Source: Chitinophaga pinensis
Lineage (GTDB): Bacteria; Pseudomonadota; Gammaproteobacteria; Burkholderiales; SG8-41
DNA length: 51,122 nt
NCBI GenBank assembly: GCA_943329075.2
Contig: CALQCM020000004.1
Coordinates: 1 to 51,122 of the forward strand
Direction of reading: 5' to 3'
This document shows, one piece after another, positions 8,500-16,730 of this stretch (position 1 is its first letter; the number at the start of each line of letters is the position of its first letter). The notes beneath the pieces are model-generated. The model had not been told where the DNA came from. It worked only from the letters and a program-made list of their open reading frames with translations, and did no database searches. The translations under genes and the position numbers were made by a program.

Positions 8500-8528
8500 A
8501 AGGCTTGCGCTCGCGCAGGCCTTTTTTT
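8500..8528 (+). terminator. Strong rho-independent terminator, orphaned from any intact gene
   Basis: Ten-pair stem AAGGCTTGCG (8500-8509) / CGCAGGCCTT (8514-8523) with one G-T pair, loop CTCG, and a T-run to 8528. No intact gene ends just before it. It may be the original terminator of tRNA-Thr, displaced by insertion of the 4.7-8.4 kb segment. Confidence 0.75.
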
Positions 8529-8612
8529 CGAGGATGTATTGCGAGGATGTATACGGGCAGCCGGCTTGACGGGAACCTCCGGCGAGCGCGGCGGTCGATA
8601 GTTGCGCAGGCC

Positions 8613-8640
8613 TTGACGGGCCCGGGCGCAACCCCATACA
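8613..8640 (+). promoter_or_regulatory. Candidate promoter of the Gld-type ABC operon
   Basis: TTGACG (8613-8618), a 16-bp spacer, then CATACA (8635-8640). The -35 matches five of six consensus bases and the -10 only three. It lies 55 bp before the first ATG of the operon. A GCCGGC inverted repeat follows in the leader, and GGAGG precedes the ATG. Confidence 0.35.
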
Positions 8641-8694
8641 AGCGAAAAAATCGCGCGCGCCGGCTACAGCCGGCCGACGTGATGGAGGACCATA

Positions 8695-9651
8695 ATGATC
8701 AAAGTTGAGAATCTGGTGAAGTCGTTCGGCGCCAAGCGCGCGGTCGACGACGTATCTTTCAGTGTCGAGCGGGGCGAGGTTCTTGGATTTCTTGGACCTA
8801 ACGGGGCCGGCAAATCCACGACCATGCGCATCATCACGGGCTTTTATCCGCCAACCTCCGGACGAGTGACCGTCGGGGGCTTCGATATTGTCGAGAACCC
8901 GTTGCCGGCCAAGCGCCTGATCGGTTATCTGCCCGAGAATGCGCCGGGCTACGCCGATATGACGGTGTTCGGTTTTCTGGCGTTCGTGGCCGACCTGCGC
9001 GGGCTGACCGGTGATGCGAAGAAAAAAGCGATTTATCGTTCGGTCGAGACCTGCATGCTCGAAGGCGTGCTCTACCAGACCATCGACACGCTCTCCAAAG
9101 GTTACAAGCACCGCACCTGTCTGGCGCAATCGATTATTCACGACCCGGACATCCTGATCCTCGACGAGCCGACCGACGGCCTCGATCCGAACCAGAAGCA
9201 CGAGGTGCGCGGCCTCATCAAGCGCATGGGCGAAAAGAAGGCGATCGTGTTTTCGACGCACATTCTCGAAGAAGTTGAAGCTGCCTGCTCGCGCGTCATC
9301 ATCATCGACCGCGGTCGCGTGGTGGCCAACGGCACGCCGCAGGAATTGAAGGCACGTTCGGAAACCGCTGGTGCGGTTCATTTGTCGGTGCGCGGCACCG
9401 CTGCCACGGCCATCGTAGAAAAACTTGCCGGCGTATCGGCGCGCAGCGAGATTCTCTCCGAGCACGGCGGTCTTGCCGTGGTGCGGGCTTATCCGCAGAC
9501 GCGCGGCGGAAACGTTGCGTTTGTCGGCAGTGTTGCCGAACTGGCGCAACGCGAGCAATGGAAGCTCGACGAGATCCATGTCGAGGAGGGACGCATGGAC
9601 GATGTGTTCCGCAGCATCACACTGCCTGACACCATCAAGAGGGCCGCATAA
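8695..9651 (+). CDS. ABC transporter ATP-binding protein, GldA-like
   Basis: A 318-residue ATPase. Walker A GPNGAGKST is at 34-42, Walker B ILILDEPTDGLDP begins at 153, and the H-loop histidine is in FSTHIL. A C-terminal extension of about 90 residues is typical of CcmA/GldA-type exporters. The signature motif is LSKGYKHR (133-140) instead of LSGGQ, which is frequent in this subfamily. It would energise the permease encoded next; the TAATG overlap at 9649-9653 indicates translational coupling. The set of GldA-like ATPase, permease, GldG-like and DUF4340 proteins is widespread in non-gliding proteobacteria. Its cargo is unknown, so the gliding name is only a family label. Confidence 0.88.
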   Translation: MIKVENLVKSFGAKRAVDDVSFSVERGEVLGFLGPNGAGKSTTMRIITGFYPPTSGRVTVGGFDIVENPLPAKRLIGYLPENAPGYADMTVFGFLAFVADLRGLTGDAKKKAIYRSVETCMLEGVLYQTIDTLSKGYKHRTCLAQSIIHDPDILILDEPTDGLDPNQKHEVRGLIKRMGEKKAIVFSTHILEEVEAACSRVIIIDRGRVVANGTPQELKARSETAGAVHLSVRGTAATAIVEKLAGVSARSEILSEHGGLAVVRAYPQTRGGNVAFVGSVAELAQREQWKLDEIHVEEGRMDDVFRSITLPDTIKRAA

Positions 9652-10394
9652 TGGGTGCATGGAATAATGTCAAAGCGATCATGAAGCGCGAGCTCGGCGG
9701 GTATTTCACCTCGCCGGTTGCGTACGTGTTTCTGGTCATCTTTCTGCTGCTGACCGGATTTTTCACTTTCACGGTCGGCAATTTCTTCGAACGCGGCGAA
9801 GCCTCGCTGGTGTCCTTCTTCACCTGGCATCCCTGGCTGTACCTGTTTCTGGTGCCCGCCGCCGGTATGCGTCTGTGGTCCGAAGAGCGCCGCCTGGGCA
9901 CGCTTGAATTGCTGCTGACCATGCCGATCACGACCTGGCAGGCGATTGTCGGCAAGTTCCTCGCCTCGTGGCTGTTTCTCGGCATTGCGCTGGCGCTGAC
10001 CTTCCCGGTGTGGATCACGGTCAACTGGCTGGGTAGCCCCGACAACGGCGTCATTCTCGCCGGTTATGTCGGCAGCCTGATGCTGTCGGGCACCTATCTG
10101 GCGATCAGTTGCATGACCTCGGCGATGACGCGCAACCAGGTCATCAGCTTCATCGTTTCGGTGATGCTGTGCCTGTTCCTGATTCTGGCCGGCTTCACGC
10201 CGGTGACCGATCTCCTGGTGCGCTGGGCCAATCCGGCGGTGGTGCAGACCATCGCCTCGTTCAGCGTGATGACGCATTTTGAAAGTTTCCAGCGTGGCGT
10301 GATCGATTTGCGCGACGTCATGTTTTTCGCCTCGGTGATGGGCTTCGCGCTGTTTACGACAGGCGTGGTCATTCGCGGCCATCGCGCGGGATAG
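9651..10394 (+). CDS. ABC transporter permease, GldF-like
   Basis: A 247-residue inner-membrane protein with six hydrophobic segments (about residues 18-45, 58-72, 98-122, 137-158, 165-190 and 222-243). The N-terminus, with MKRELGGYFTSPVAYVFLV, is characteristic of ABC-2 type permeases of the GldF group. It starts on the A of the preceding gene's TAA. It pairs with the ATPase upstream and with the GldG-like protein 8 bp downstream. Confidence 0.85.
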   Translation: MGAWNNVKAIMKRELGGYFTSPVAYVFLVIFLLLTGFFTFTVGNFFERGEASLVSFFTWHPWLYLFLVPAAGMRLWSEERRLGTLELLLTMPITTWQAIVGKFLASWLFLGIALALTFPVWITVNWLGSPDNGVILAGYVGSLMLSGTYLAISCMTSAMTRNQVISFIVSVMLCLFLILAGFTPVTDLLVRWANPAVVQTIASFSVMTHFESFQRGVIDLRDVMFFASVMGFALFTTGVVIRGHRAG

Positions 10395-10402
10395 GAACAA
10401 TC

Positions 10403-12295
10403 ATGAACAAAAAACATCTCGAACATCTGTTTTACTCGGCCGGCGGCGTGGTGGCGCTGGTCGTCATCCTGATCGCGGCCAATTTCATCATCAGCTCGCT
10501 CAACCTGCGTGCCGACCTGACCGAGGGCAGCGTCTATACGCTGTCGCCGGGCACCAAGGCGATCCTCGCCAAGCTCGAAGCGCCGGTCAAAATCCGCTAT
10601 TACTATTCGCAGGGCAACAGCGCGCTGCCGGTCGGTCTCAAGACCTTCGGCAAACGCGTCGAAGACCTGCTCGGCGAATTTGCGCGTGCCGGTGGTGGCA
10701 AGGTGATCATCGAACGGCTCAATCCAGAGCCTGATTCGGATGCCGAGGAATCCGCGACGCTCGATGGCATCGAGGGCCAGCTCACCAATACGCAGGAAAA
10801 ATTTTATCTCGGCCTGTCGGTCGCCTTCCTTGACCAGAAGGCGGCACTGCCGGTGCTCGCGCCCGACCGCGAACAGCTGCTCGAGTACGACATCGTGCGC
10901 GCGATCACACGCGTCGCCTCGACCACCAAGCCGGTGATCGGTGTCATGAGCGGCCTGCCGGTGCTTGGGCGGCCGCTCAATCCTATGAAAAAACAGCAGC
11001 CGTCTGACCCGTGGACGCTGATGACCGAGTTGCAGAATCTGTTTACGGTAAAAAAGATTGAACTGGATACCGACAAGATCCCAGACGAGATCAAGGTCTT
11101 GCTGGTGATTCATCCGCGCGATATTCAGGAAACGACCGAATTCGCCATCGACCAGTTCGTCTTGCGCGGTGGCAAGCTGATTGCGTTCATGGATTCGTTT
11201 GCGTATTTCGACCAGCAGCCCGACATGCAGAACCCGCTGGGCGGCACGGCGGCGGGGCAGTCGACGTTCTTCCGTCTGCTCAAACACTGGGGCTACGGCA
11301 TGGAGATGGGCAAGGTCGCCGCCGATCTGACCTACGCCAGCGGCGCCGGTCCGCGCATTTTGCCGACGTTGCTGTCGCTGCCGCAGGACGCGCTGAACAA
11401 GGACGATGTGGTGACCAGCCGCGTCGGCCAGCTGCTACTGCCGTTTGCCAGCATCTTTACCGGCAAACCGGCCGAGGGCCTGACGCAGACGGTGCTGGTG
11501 CAGACCTCGCCCAACGTCATGCTGGCTGATCTGATCATCGCCACGCTGTCGGGTGAGCCGTCGACGCGCGGTTTCCAGCCCAACGGCACGCCGTATCCGC
11601 TGGCGATTCGCGTTTCCGGCAAATTCAAGACGGCCTTCCCCGAAGGCAAACCGAAACCCTACGAGCCACCGCGCGATCCGAAAAAGGGCGAGGCCAAGGC
11701 TGATGAAGCCAAAGCCGACACGGCGCTGAAGGAAGCGGCTGCCGACAATTCGGTGGTGCTGGTGTCCGACGTCGATATGCTGACCGACAACGCGGCGGTC
11801 GAGGTGCAGGAGGTGTTCGGGCAGAAGGTGATCGTGCCGCGCAACGGCAACCTCAATTTCGCGCAGAGTCTGGTCGAGCAGGTGGCGAGTGATTTTGATC
11901 TGTCGGGTCTGCGCAGCCGCGCCGCCTTTACGCGGCCGCTGACCGTGATCCAGCAGATGGAATCGCGCGCACAGCAGAACTACCTCGGCAAGATCAAGGA
12001 ACTCGAGGACACGCTGCAGACGACGCAGGAAAAGCTCACGACACTGCAAAAACAGCGCGGTGGTGCGCAGAGTTCCATCCTGACGCCGGAGCAGCAGACC
12101 GAGGTCGACAACTTCCGCAAGAAGACGACTGACACCAAACGCGATCTGAAGGACCTGCGCAAGAACCTGCGTGAGGAAAGCGAACAACTGCAGTTCTGGA
12201 CCAAGCTGATCAACATTGCCACGGTGCCGCTGCTGGTGGTGCTCCTCGGCGTGATACTGGCGCTGGTGCGCAGACGGAAGGTGGCCGCCAAATGA
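10403..12295 (+). CDS. GldG family protein (ABC-associated auxiliary subunit)
   Basis: A 630-residue protein. It has an N-terminal membrane segment (about 13-34) and a large extracytoplasmic region of the GldG/ABC_transp_aux type with an FMDSFAYFD motif near residue 270. A Lys/Ala/Glu-rich insert lies near 415-445, followed by a predicted coiled coil (about 515-600) and a C-terminal membrane helix (605-624) ending in RRRK. The topology is therefore an N-in, C-in anchor pair holding a periplasmic domain. The next gene starts four bases before this stop (ATGA overlap at 12292-12295). It is probably an accessory part of the exporter. Confidence 0.85.
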   Translation: MNKKHLEHLFYSAGGVVALVVILIAANFIISSLNLRADLTEGSVYTLSPGTKAILAKLEAPVKIRYYYSQGNSALPVGLKTFGKRVEDLLGEFARAGGGKVIIERLNPEPDSDAEESATLDGIEGQLTNTQEKFYLGLSVAFLDQKAALPVLAPDREQLLEYDIVRAITRVASTTKPVIGVMSGLPVLGRPLNPMKKQQPSDPWTLMTELQNLFTVKKIELDTDKIPDEIKVLLVIHPRDIQETTEFAIDQFVLRGGKLIAFMDSFAYFDQQPDMQNPLGGTAAGQSTFFRLLKHWGYGMEMGKVAADLTYASGAGPRILPTLLSLPQDALNKDDVVTSRVGQLLLPFASIFTGKPAEGLTQTVLVQTSPNVMLADLIIATLSGEPSTRGFQPNGTPYPLAIRVSGKFKTAFPEGKPKPYEPPRDPKKGEAKADEAKADTALKEAAADNSVVLVSDVDMLTDNAAVEVQEVFGQKVIVPRNGNLNFAQSLVEQVASDFDLSGLRSRAAFTRPLTVIQQMESRAQQNYLGKIKELEDTLQTTQEKLTTLQKQRGGAQSSILTPEQQTEVDNFRKKTTDTKRDLKDLRKNLREESEQLQFWTKLINIATVPLLVVLLGVILALVRRRKVAAK

Positions 12296-13479
12296 ACCGC
12301 AAATCTTTTTTGATCCTGCTCGGGTTGGTGGCGGTACTCGGCGGTGCCGGCCTGCTGCTGTTCTGGAATGACCTCTCCGCATGGCGAAAGTCCGATGCCA
12401 AGATCGGCGCCAAGCTGTTCGAAAAAGTCGCCGTCAGCGAGATCGCACAAATCAAGCTGACCGACGGCAAGGGCAGCGTGCAACTGGTGATCAAGGACAA
12501 ACGCTGGGTGGTCGAGCAGCGCAACGGTTACGGTGCCAACACGCAGGACATCGGCGACCTGCTGATCAAGCTGAGCGAACTCAAGGTGGTGCAAACCGAG
12601 GCGGTCGGCGCTACCTTGCTGCCGCGCCTGAACCTCGTTGAGCCGGATGCCAAAGGCGGCGACGCCAAGGCGATCGAAGCCATGGGCACGCAGCTTGAAT
12701 TGTTTGACGCCACCGGAAAGTCGGCGGCCAGCATTCTGCTGGGCAAGAAGGTCATCAAGATCGAGGACAGTCCGCTGCCGATCAAACCGCAGACGCCGGT
12801 CGGGCGTTACGTGTTGATGCCGGGCAGCGCCACCGTGCTGGTGGTGTCCGATGCGCTGGTGGTTGCCGACGCGAACGCCGGCCGCTGGCTGGCGAAGAGT
12901 TTCTTCAAGGCCGAACGCATTCGCAGCCTTGCCGTCAGCGGCGAGGGCGCGCAATGGAAAATTTCGCGGCCCGAGGAATACGGCCAGTGGAAATTCGCCG
13001 AAGGTGGCGGGGAGCTCGATGCCAGCGCCGCGGTGGGTGCGGTAAACGCGCTGACCGGTTTGTCTTTCTCCGACGTTGCGGTTGATGTCAAAGCCGAAGC
13101 GCTGGCGAAGGCGCGCAGCTTTGTGGCCGAGACCTACGACAATCTCGTCTACACGGTCAAAGTGGCCAAGCGGGCCGAGGGCGACGATTATTACCTGTCG
13201 GTTGCCATCAGCGGCGAGCCGCCGCGTGAGCGCAAACCGGAGAAGGGCGAGAAGGCCGAAGACAAGGCGCGTCTCGATAAACAGTTTGCCGAGACGCTGG
13301 TCAAACTCGATGAACGCGTGAAGGCCGAGAAAGAACTCGGCACGTGGACCTTTGTCGTCGCCGGCAAAACGCTGGAGCCCTTGCTCAAAGACCGCGCCGC
13401 ACTGATCGCCAAACCGCGCCAACCGGGCGCCGGCGGCCCGCCCGGCATGCCGCCGGGCATGTTCCCGGGCATGCGCTAG
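12292..13479 (+). CDS. DUF4340 domain-containing protein
   Basis: A 395-residue protein with a single N-terminal membrane segment (about 4-24) and a long extracytoplasmic beta-rich region. The segment I-K-L-T-D-G-K-G-S-V-Q-L near 50 and the repeats of this pattern further on are characteristic of DUF4340. The C-terminus is a short Pro/Gly/Met repeat (about 380-395). It is the last gene of the Gld-type operon and overlaps its predecessor by four bases. The family almost always travels with GldG-like proteins; its biochemical role is unknown. Confidence 0.85.
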   Translation: MNRKSFLILLGLVAVLGGAGLLLFWNDLSAWRKSDAKIGAKLFEKVAVSEIAQIKLTDGKGSVQLVIKDKRWVVEQRNGYGANTQDIGDLLIKLSELKVVQTEAVGATLLPRLNLVEPDAKGGDAKAIEAMGTQLELFDATGKSAASILLGKKVIKIEDSPLPIKPQTPVGRYVLMPGSATVLVVSDALVVADANAGRWLAKSFFKAERIRSLAVSGEGAQWKISRPEEYGQWKFAEGGGELDASAAVGAVNALTGLSFSDVAVDVKAEALAKARSFVAETYDNLVYTVKVAKRAEGDDYYLSVAISGEPPRERKPEKGEKAEDKARLDKQFAETLVKLDERVKAEKELGTWTFVVAGKTLEPLLKDRAALIAKPRQPGAGGPPGMPPGMFPGMR

Positions 13480-13523
13480 AATAGCCGCCACGTATCCCGA
13501 CCCAACAAGCGCGGAGCCTCCTC

Positions 13524-13718
13524 ATGAAATTCATGGACATTCTCAAGTCGCCGGTATTTCCGCGCGGGCACCGCTGGCCGTTCGAGAAACGCAAAACCCA
13601 GTATGAGTCGGACGTCACGGCCCTGGTGCGCAAGATGCTGGAGGATGAAAGCATACAGCGCGACCAGCGTTTCGCCTGGGATCGCTGGCGTGCCGACGAA
13701 CACGCGACCAACCGCTAG
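13524..13718 (+). CDS. Small DUF3460-like protein
   Basis: A 64-residue charged protein. The core Y-E-S-D-V-T-x-L-V-R-K-M-L-E-D (about 30-45), followed by W-D-R-W-R-A-D, resembles the small betaproteobacterial DUF3460 family, whose function is unknown. No signal peptide or membrane segment is present. An alternative ATG at 13533 would shorten it by three residues. It lies between the ABC operon and the Bug receptor genes, and its 3' end is followed within 4 bp by a possible TTG start of the next gene. Confidence 0.6.
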   Translation: MKFMDILKSPVFPRGHRWPFEKRKTQYESDVTALVRKMLEDESIQRDQRFAWDRWRADEHATNR

Positions 13719-13722
13719 GCGG

Positions 13723-14688
13723 TTGCTGCGCGGTGTTGTCGCCGCGCACATTATGTCCATGACCTTCGCGGCGGCCGCCGCGGAAACCCCGTATCCGACG
13801 CGTCCGGTGCGTTTCATCGTGCCCTTCGCCCCCGGCGGCAGCACCGATACGCTGGCGCGCACGCTCGCGCAACGCCTCACGGATGCGCTGGGCCAGCAGG
13901 TCGTGGTCGACAACCGTTCCGGCGGCAACGGCAACATCGGCACTGAAATCGTCGCGCGCGCCGTCCCGGACGGGCACACCATCGTCCTCGGTTACATCGC
14001 CAATCTCGGCATCGGCCCCAGCCTGTATGCGAAACTGCCGTTTGATCCGGTGAAGGATTTTGCACCGGTCACGCTGCTGGCAGTTGCTCCGAATATTCTC
14101 GTTGCGCATCCGTCGCTGCCGGTGAAGAACGTGCGCGAACTCGTTGCCTACGCCAAAGCCAATCCGCAGAAGGTCAATTACGCTTCGGCGGCGGTGGCCA
14201 GTCTCGGGCATCTTGCCGGTGAACTGCTTAATAGTTCGGCCGGCATCCGGATGCAGCACGTGCCCTACAAGGGCAGCGGGCAGGCGGTGATTGATTTGCT
14301 CGCGGGGCAGGTGCAGATCATGTTCAGCGGCATGTCGTCGGTGATGCCGCATATCAAGGCCGGCAAGCTGCGGCCGCTGGCAGTGACCGGCGCGCAGCGT
14401 TCGCCGGCGACACCCGAGGTGCCGACCATCGCCGAAGCAGGCTATCCGGGCTTCGAAGCGAGCGCATGGTATAGCGTGATGGCGCCGGCCGGCACGTCGA
14501 AGACCGTGGTGATGCGACTGAATGGCGAAATTCTGCGCGCACTGAAAATACCCGAGGTGAAAGAGCGTCTAGAGAACGTCGGTTTCGAGCTGGTCGGCAG
14601 TTCGCCGGATGAATGCGGCACCTATATTCGCAACGAAATCGTCAAATGGGCGAAAGTGGTGAAGGCCTCTGGCATCAAAGCCGAATGA
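13723..14688 (+). CDS. Bug/TctC family tripartite tricarboxylate transporter receptor (1)
   Basis: Periplasmic solute receptor of the Bug family, about 300 mature residues starting near ETPYPTRPVRFIVPF. Family hallmarks are visible: PFAPGGSTDTLAR, VVDNRSGGNGNIG, the HVPYKGSG loop and the PTIAEAGYPGFEAS segment. Such receptors bind carboxylates or similar small anions for TctAB-type carriers. The start is uncertain. TTG at 13723 gives a plausible signal peptide (MLRGVVAAHIMSMTFAAAAAET, cut after AAA), whereas ATG at 13753 would leave it too short. The frame also stays open back into the DUF3460-like gene. The stop overlaps the next ATG (ATGA). Confidence 0.85.
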   Translation: MLRGVVAAHIMSMTFAAAAAETPYPTRPVRFIVPFAPGGSTDTLARTLAQRLTDALGQQVVVDNRSGGNGNIGTEIVARAVPDGHTIVLGYIANLGIGPSLYAKLPFDPVKDFAPVTLLAVAPNILVAHPSLPVKNVRELVAYAKANPQKVNYASAAVASLGHLAGELLNSSAGIRMQHVPYKGSGQAVIDLLAGQVQIMFSGMSSVMPHIKAGKLRPLAVTGAQRSPATPEVPTIAEAGYPGFEASAWYSVMAPAGTSKTVVMRLNGEILRALKIPEVKERLENVGFELVGSSPDECGTYIRNEIVKWAKVVKASGIKAE

Positions 14689-15635
14689 AAAAAATCGCGG
14701 CTGCGCTGTTGCTGCTGCCGGCGCTGGCATGGGCGCAGGTTTATCCGTCCAAACCCGTGCGCCTGATTGCAGCGTCATCGCCGGGCAGCGCGGTCGATAT
14801 TGTCTCGCGCGTGATTGCGCAAAAGTTGTCCGAACAGCTCGGCCAACAGGTCGTCGTCGACAACCGTGCCGGGGCCGGTGGCAATCTCGGCGCGGAACTC
14901 GCGGCGAAAGCGGCGCCTGATGGTTACACCGTGTTTATGGCGACACCGGCGCAGGCGATCAACACGGGACTTTATCGCAAACTTGATTACGATCTGGTGC
15001 GCGACTTTGCACCGGTGAGCCAGCTGACGGTCGGGCACTATTGTGTCGCGGTGCACCCCTCGTTGCCGGTGCAATCGGTGAAGGAGCTGATCGCACTGGC
15101 GCGTGTGCGGCGCGGCCAGCTCAATTACGCTTCAGCCGGCAATGGCAACGCGACGCATCTTGCCGGCGAGTTGTTTACCAGCATGGCGAAGATCGAACTG
15201 GTGCACGTGCCGTACAAAGGCAGCGGCCCGGGCCTGACCGATCTGATCGGCGGCCAGGTGCAGATCATGTTCCCGAATCTCACCGCGGCAATACCCTATG
15301 TGAAATCCAAACGCCTGCGTGTGCTGGCGGTGAGCGGAGAAAAGCGTTCGGTGATCATGCCGGAGCTGCCGACGGTCAGCGAAGCCGGCCTGCCCGGCTA
15401 TCGCGTCATTTCATGGTTCGGCCTGTTGACGCCGGCCGGCGTGACGCCCGAAATTGTCACGCGCCTGCAGCGCGAGTTAACCGCAACGATGCGCTCTGCC
15501 GACGTGCGCGACAAACTCGCCGGCGAAGGCGCCGAACCGATGGCGAGCACGCCGGAGCAGTTCGCGGCTTTCATCAAGAGCGAAATCACGCAGTGGGTGC
15601 AGGTCGTGCGCGCGGCCAAGATCAGCGCCGAATAA
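14685..15635 (+). CDS. Bug/TctC family tripartite tricarboxylate transporter receptor (2)
   Basis: A 316-residue paralogue of its neighbours with a clean signal peptide: MKK, then AAALLLLPALAWA, cleaved before QVYPSKPVR. It shows the Bug pattern: SSPGSAVDIVSR in place of the usual PGG-T-D loop, VVDNRAGAGGNLG, HVPYKGSGPG and PTVSEAGLPGY. The altered loop after the first strand suggests a different ligand from receptor 1. The ATG overlaps the previous stop by four bases, so the two are translationally coupled. No TctA/TctB membrane genes are adjacent. Confidence 0.88.
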   Translation: MKKIAAALLLLPALAWAQVYPSKPVRLIAASSPGSAVDIVSRVIAQKLSEQLGQQVVVDNRAGAGGNLGAELAAKAAPDGYTVFMATPAQAINTGLYRKLDYDLVRDFAPVSQLTVGHYCVAVHPSLPVQSVKELIALARVRRGQLNYASAGNGNATHLAGELFTSMAKIELVHVPYKGSGPGLTDLIGGQVQIMFPNLTAAIPYVKSKRLRVLAVSGEKRSVIMPELPTVSEAGLPGYRVISWFGLLTPAGVTPEIVTRLQRELTATMRSADVRDKLAGEGAEPMASTPEQFAAFIKSEITQWVQVVRAAKISAE

Positions 15636-15643
15636 AAAAACGA

Positions 15644-15713
15644 CTCCCACTCCCCGATAACAGGGAGAGGAGAATTCAGAGGGTGCCTCAAATCGCGGGC
15701 GCGTAAGCGCCCC
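15644..15713. repeat. Intergenic hairpins, REP-like
   Basis: Two hairpins lie between Bug genes 2 and 3. CTCCC (15650-15654) / GGGAG (15663-15667) sits in a context resembling the CTCCC...GGGAGAGG elements common in GC-rich proteobacteria. GGGCGC-GTAA-GCGCCC (15697-15712) is a perfect six-pair stem. They may form part of a dispersed repeat; only one copy is in this window. Confidence 0.35.
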
Positions 15714-15734
15714 TATACAGACGGGGAGAGTGTG

Positions 15735-16709
15735 ATGAATTTATTCAAGACGAGTTTCGTGCTGTTGCTGGCCAGCGCTGTTGTGTCGGTGGCGTTTGCC
15801 GCTGAATCCGGCTACCCAAGCAAACCCGTGCGCATGATCGCGCCCTATCCGCCCGGCGGAACTTCGGACATCATCGCGCGCATCGTCGGCCAGAAACTGA
15901 ACGAGGCCTGGGGACAGCAGATCGTTGTTGATAATCGCGCCGGCGCCAACGGCGGCATTGGCAGCGAACTGGCAGCGAAGTCACCCGCCGACGGTTACAC
16001 GTTGCTGGTGGGTAACATGACGCCGATCGCCGCCAACCCGTCTCTCTACGCGAAGCTCGGCTACGATCCGCTGCGCGATTTCGCGGGGGTGACGCTGGTC
16101 GCCGCCGGCCCTAACGTGCTGGTGGTCAACCCGTCGTTGCCGGTGAAATCAGTGCAGGAACTCACCGCCTATGGCAAGGCGAATCCAGGCAAGCTTAATT
16201 TCGGCTCCGGCGGCGCCGGCTCGCCGGCGCATCTGGCCGGAGAAATGTACAAGACGCTGACGGGTGTTGCAATGACGCACGTCCCGTACAAAGGCACCGT
16301 GCTGTCGGTCAATGACTTGATTGCCGGCCAGGTTCAACTCGTGTTCTCCGACGCGCCGCCGGCGATGCCGCATGTGAAAAGCGGCAAGCTGCGCGCACTG
16401 GCCGTCACCAGCGTCAAACGCACACCCTTGATGCCGGAACTGCCGACAGTGGCGGAGGCCGGTGTTGCCGGCTTCGCGCTCGACAACTGGTGGGGCATTC
16501 TGGTGCCGGCGGGCACGCCGAAGCCGGTGGTCACGCGCATCAATGCCGACATCGTCAAGGCCATGCAGATTGCCGACGTCAAGGAGCGTTTTGCCAATCT
16601 CGGCGTCGAGGCGATTCACAGCACGCCCGCCGCCTTCGACGACTACATCAAGGCCGAGCTCGCCAAACTGGCGAAGATCATCAAGGCTTCGGGGGCGCGC
16701 GCCGACTGA
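15735..16709 (+). CDS. Bug/TctC family tripartite tricarboxylate transporter receptor (3)
   Basis: A 324-residue receptor with a signal peptide ending AVVSVAFAAES, then GYPSKPVRMIAPYPPGGTSD. The family blocks VVDNRAGANGGIG, HVPYKGT and PTVAEAGVAGF are present. GTG at 15732 is directly in front of the ATG at 15735; I use the ATG, which is preceded by GGGGAGAG. About 100 bp with two hairpins separate it from receptor 2, so it may have its own expression. The stop lies 21 bp from the convergent thioesterase gene. Confidence 0.9.
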   Translation: MNLFKTSFVLLLASAVVSVAFAAESGYPSKPVRMIAPYPPGGTSDIIARIVGQKLNEAWGQQIVVDNRAGANGGIGSELAAKSPADGYTLLVGNMTPIAANPSLYAKLGYDPLRDFAGVTLVAAGPNVLVVNPSLPVKSVQELTAYGKANPGKLNFGSGGAGSPAHLAGEMYKTLTGVAMTHVPYKGTVLSVNDLIAGQVQLVFSDAPPAMPHVKSGKLRALAVTSVKRTPLMPELPTVAEAGVAGFALDNWWGILVPAGTPKPVVTRINADIVKAMQIADVKERFANLGVEAIHSTPAAFDDYIKAELAKLAKIIKASGARAD

Positions 16710-16730
16710 AGCACTGCGCGCGTCCGCGTG

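Noticed and set aside
10403..12295. Gliding-motility gene gldG in the strict sense
   Set aside because: The family resemblance is real, but no other gliding gene is present and the host lineage is not a glider, so only the family name is used.
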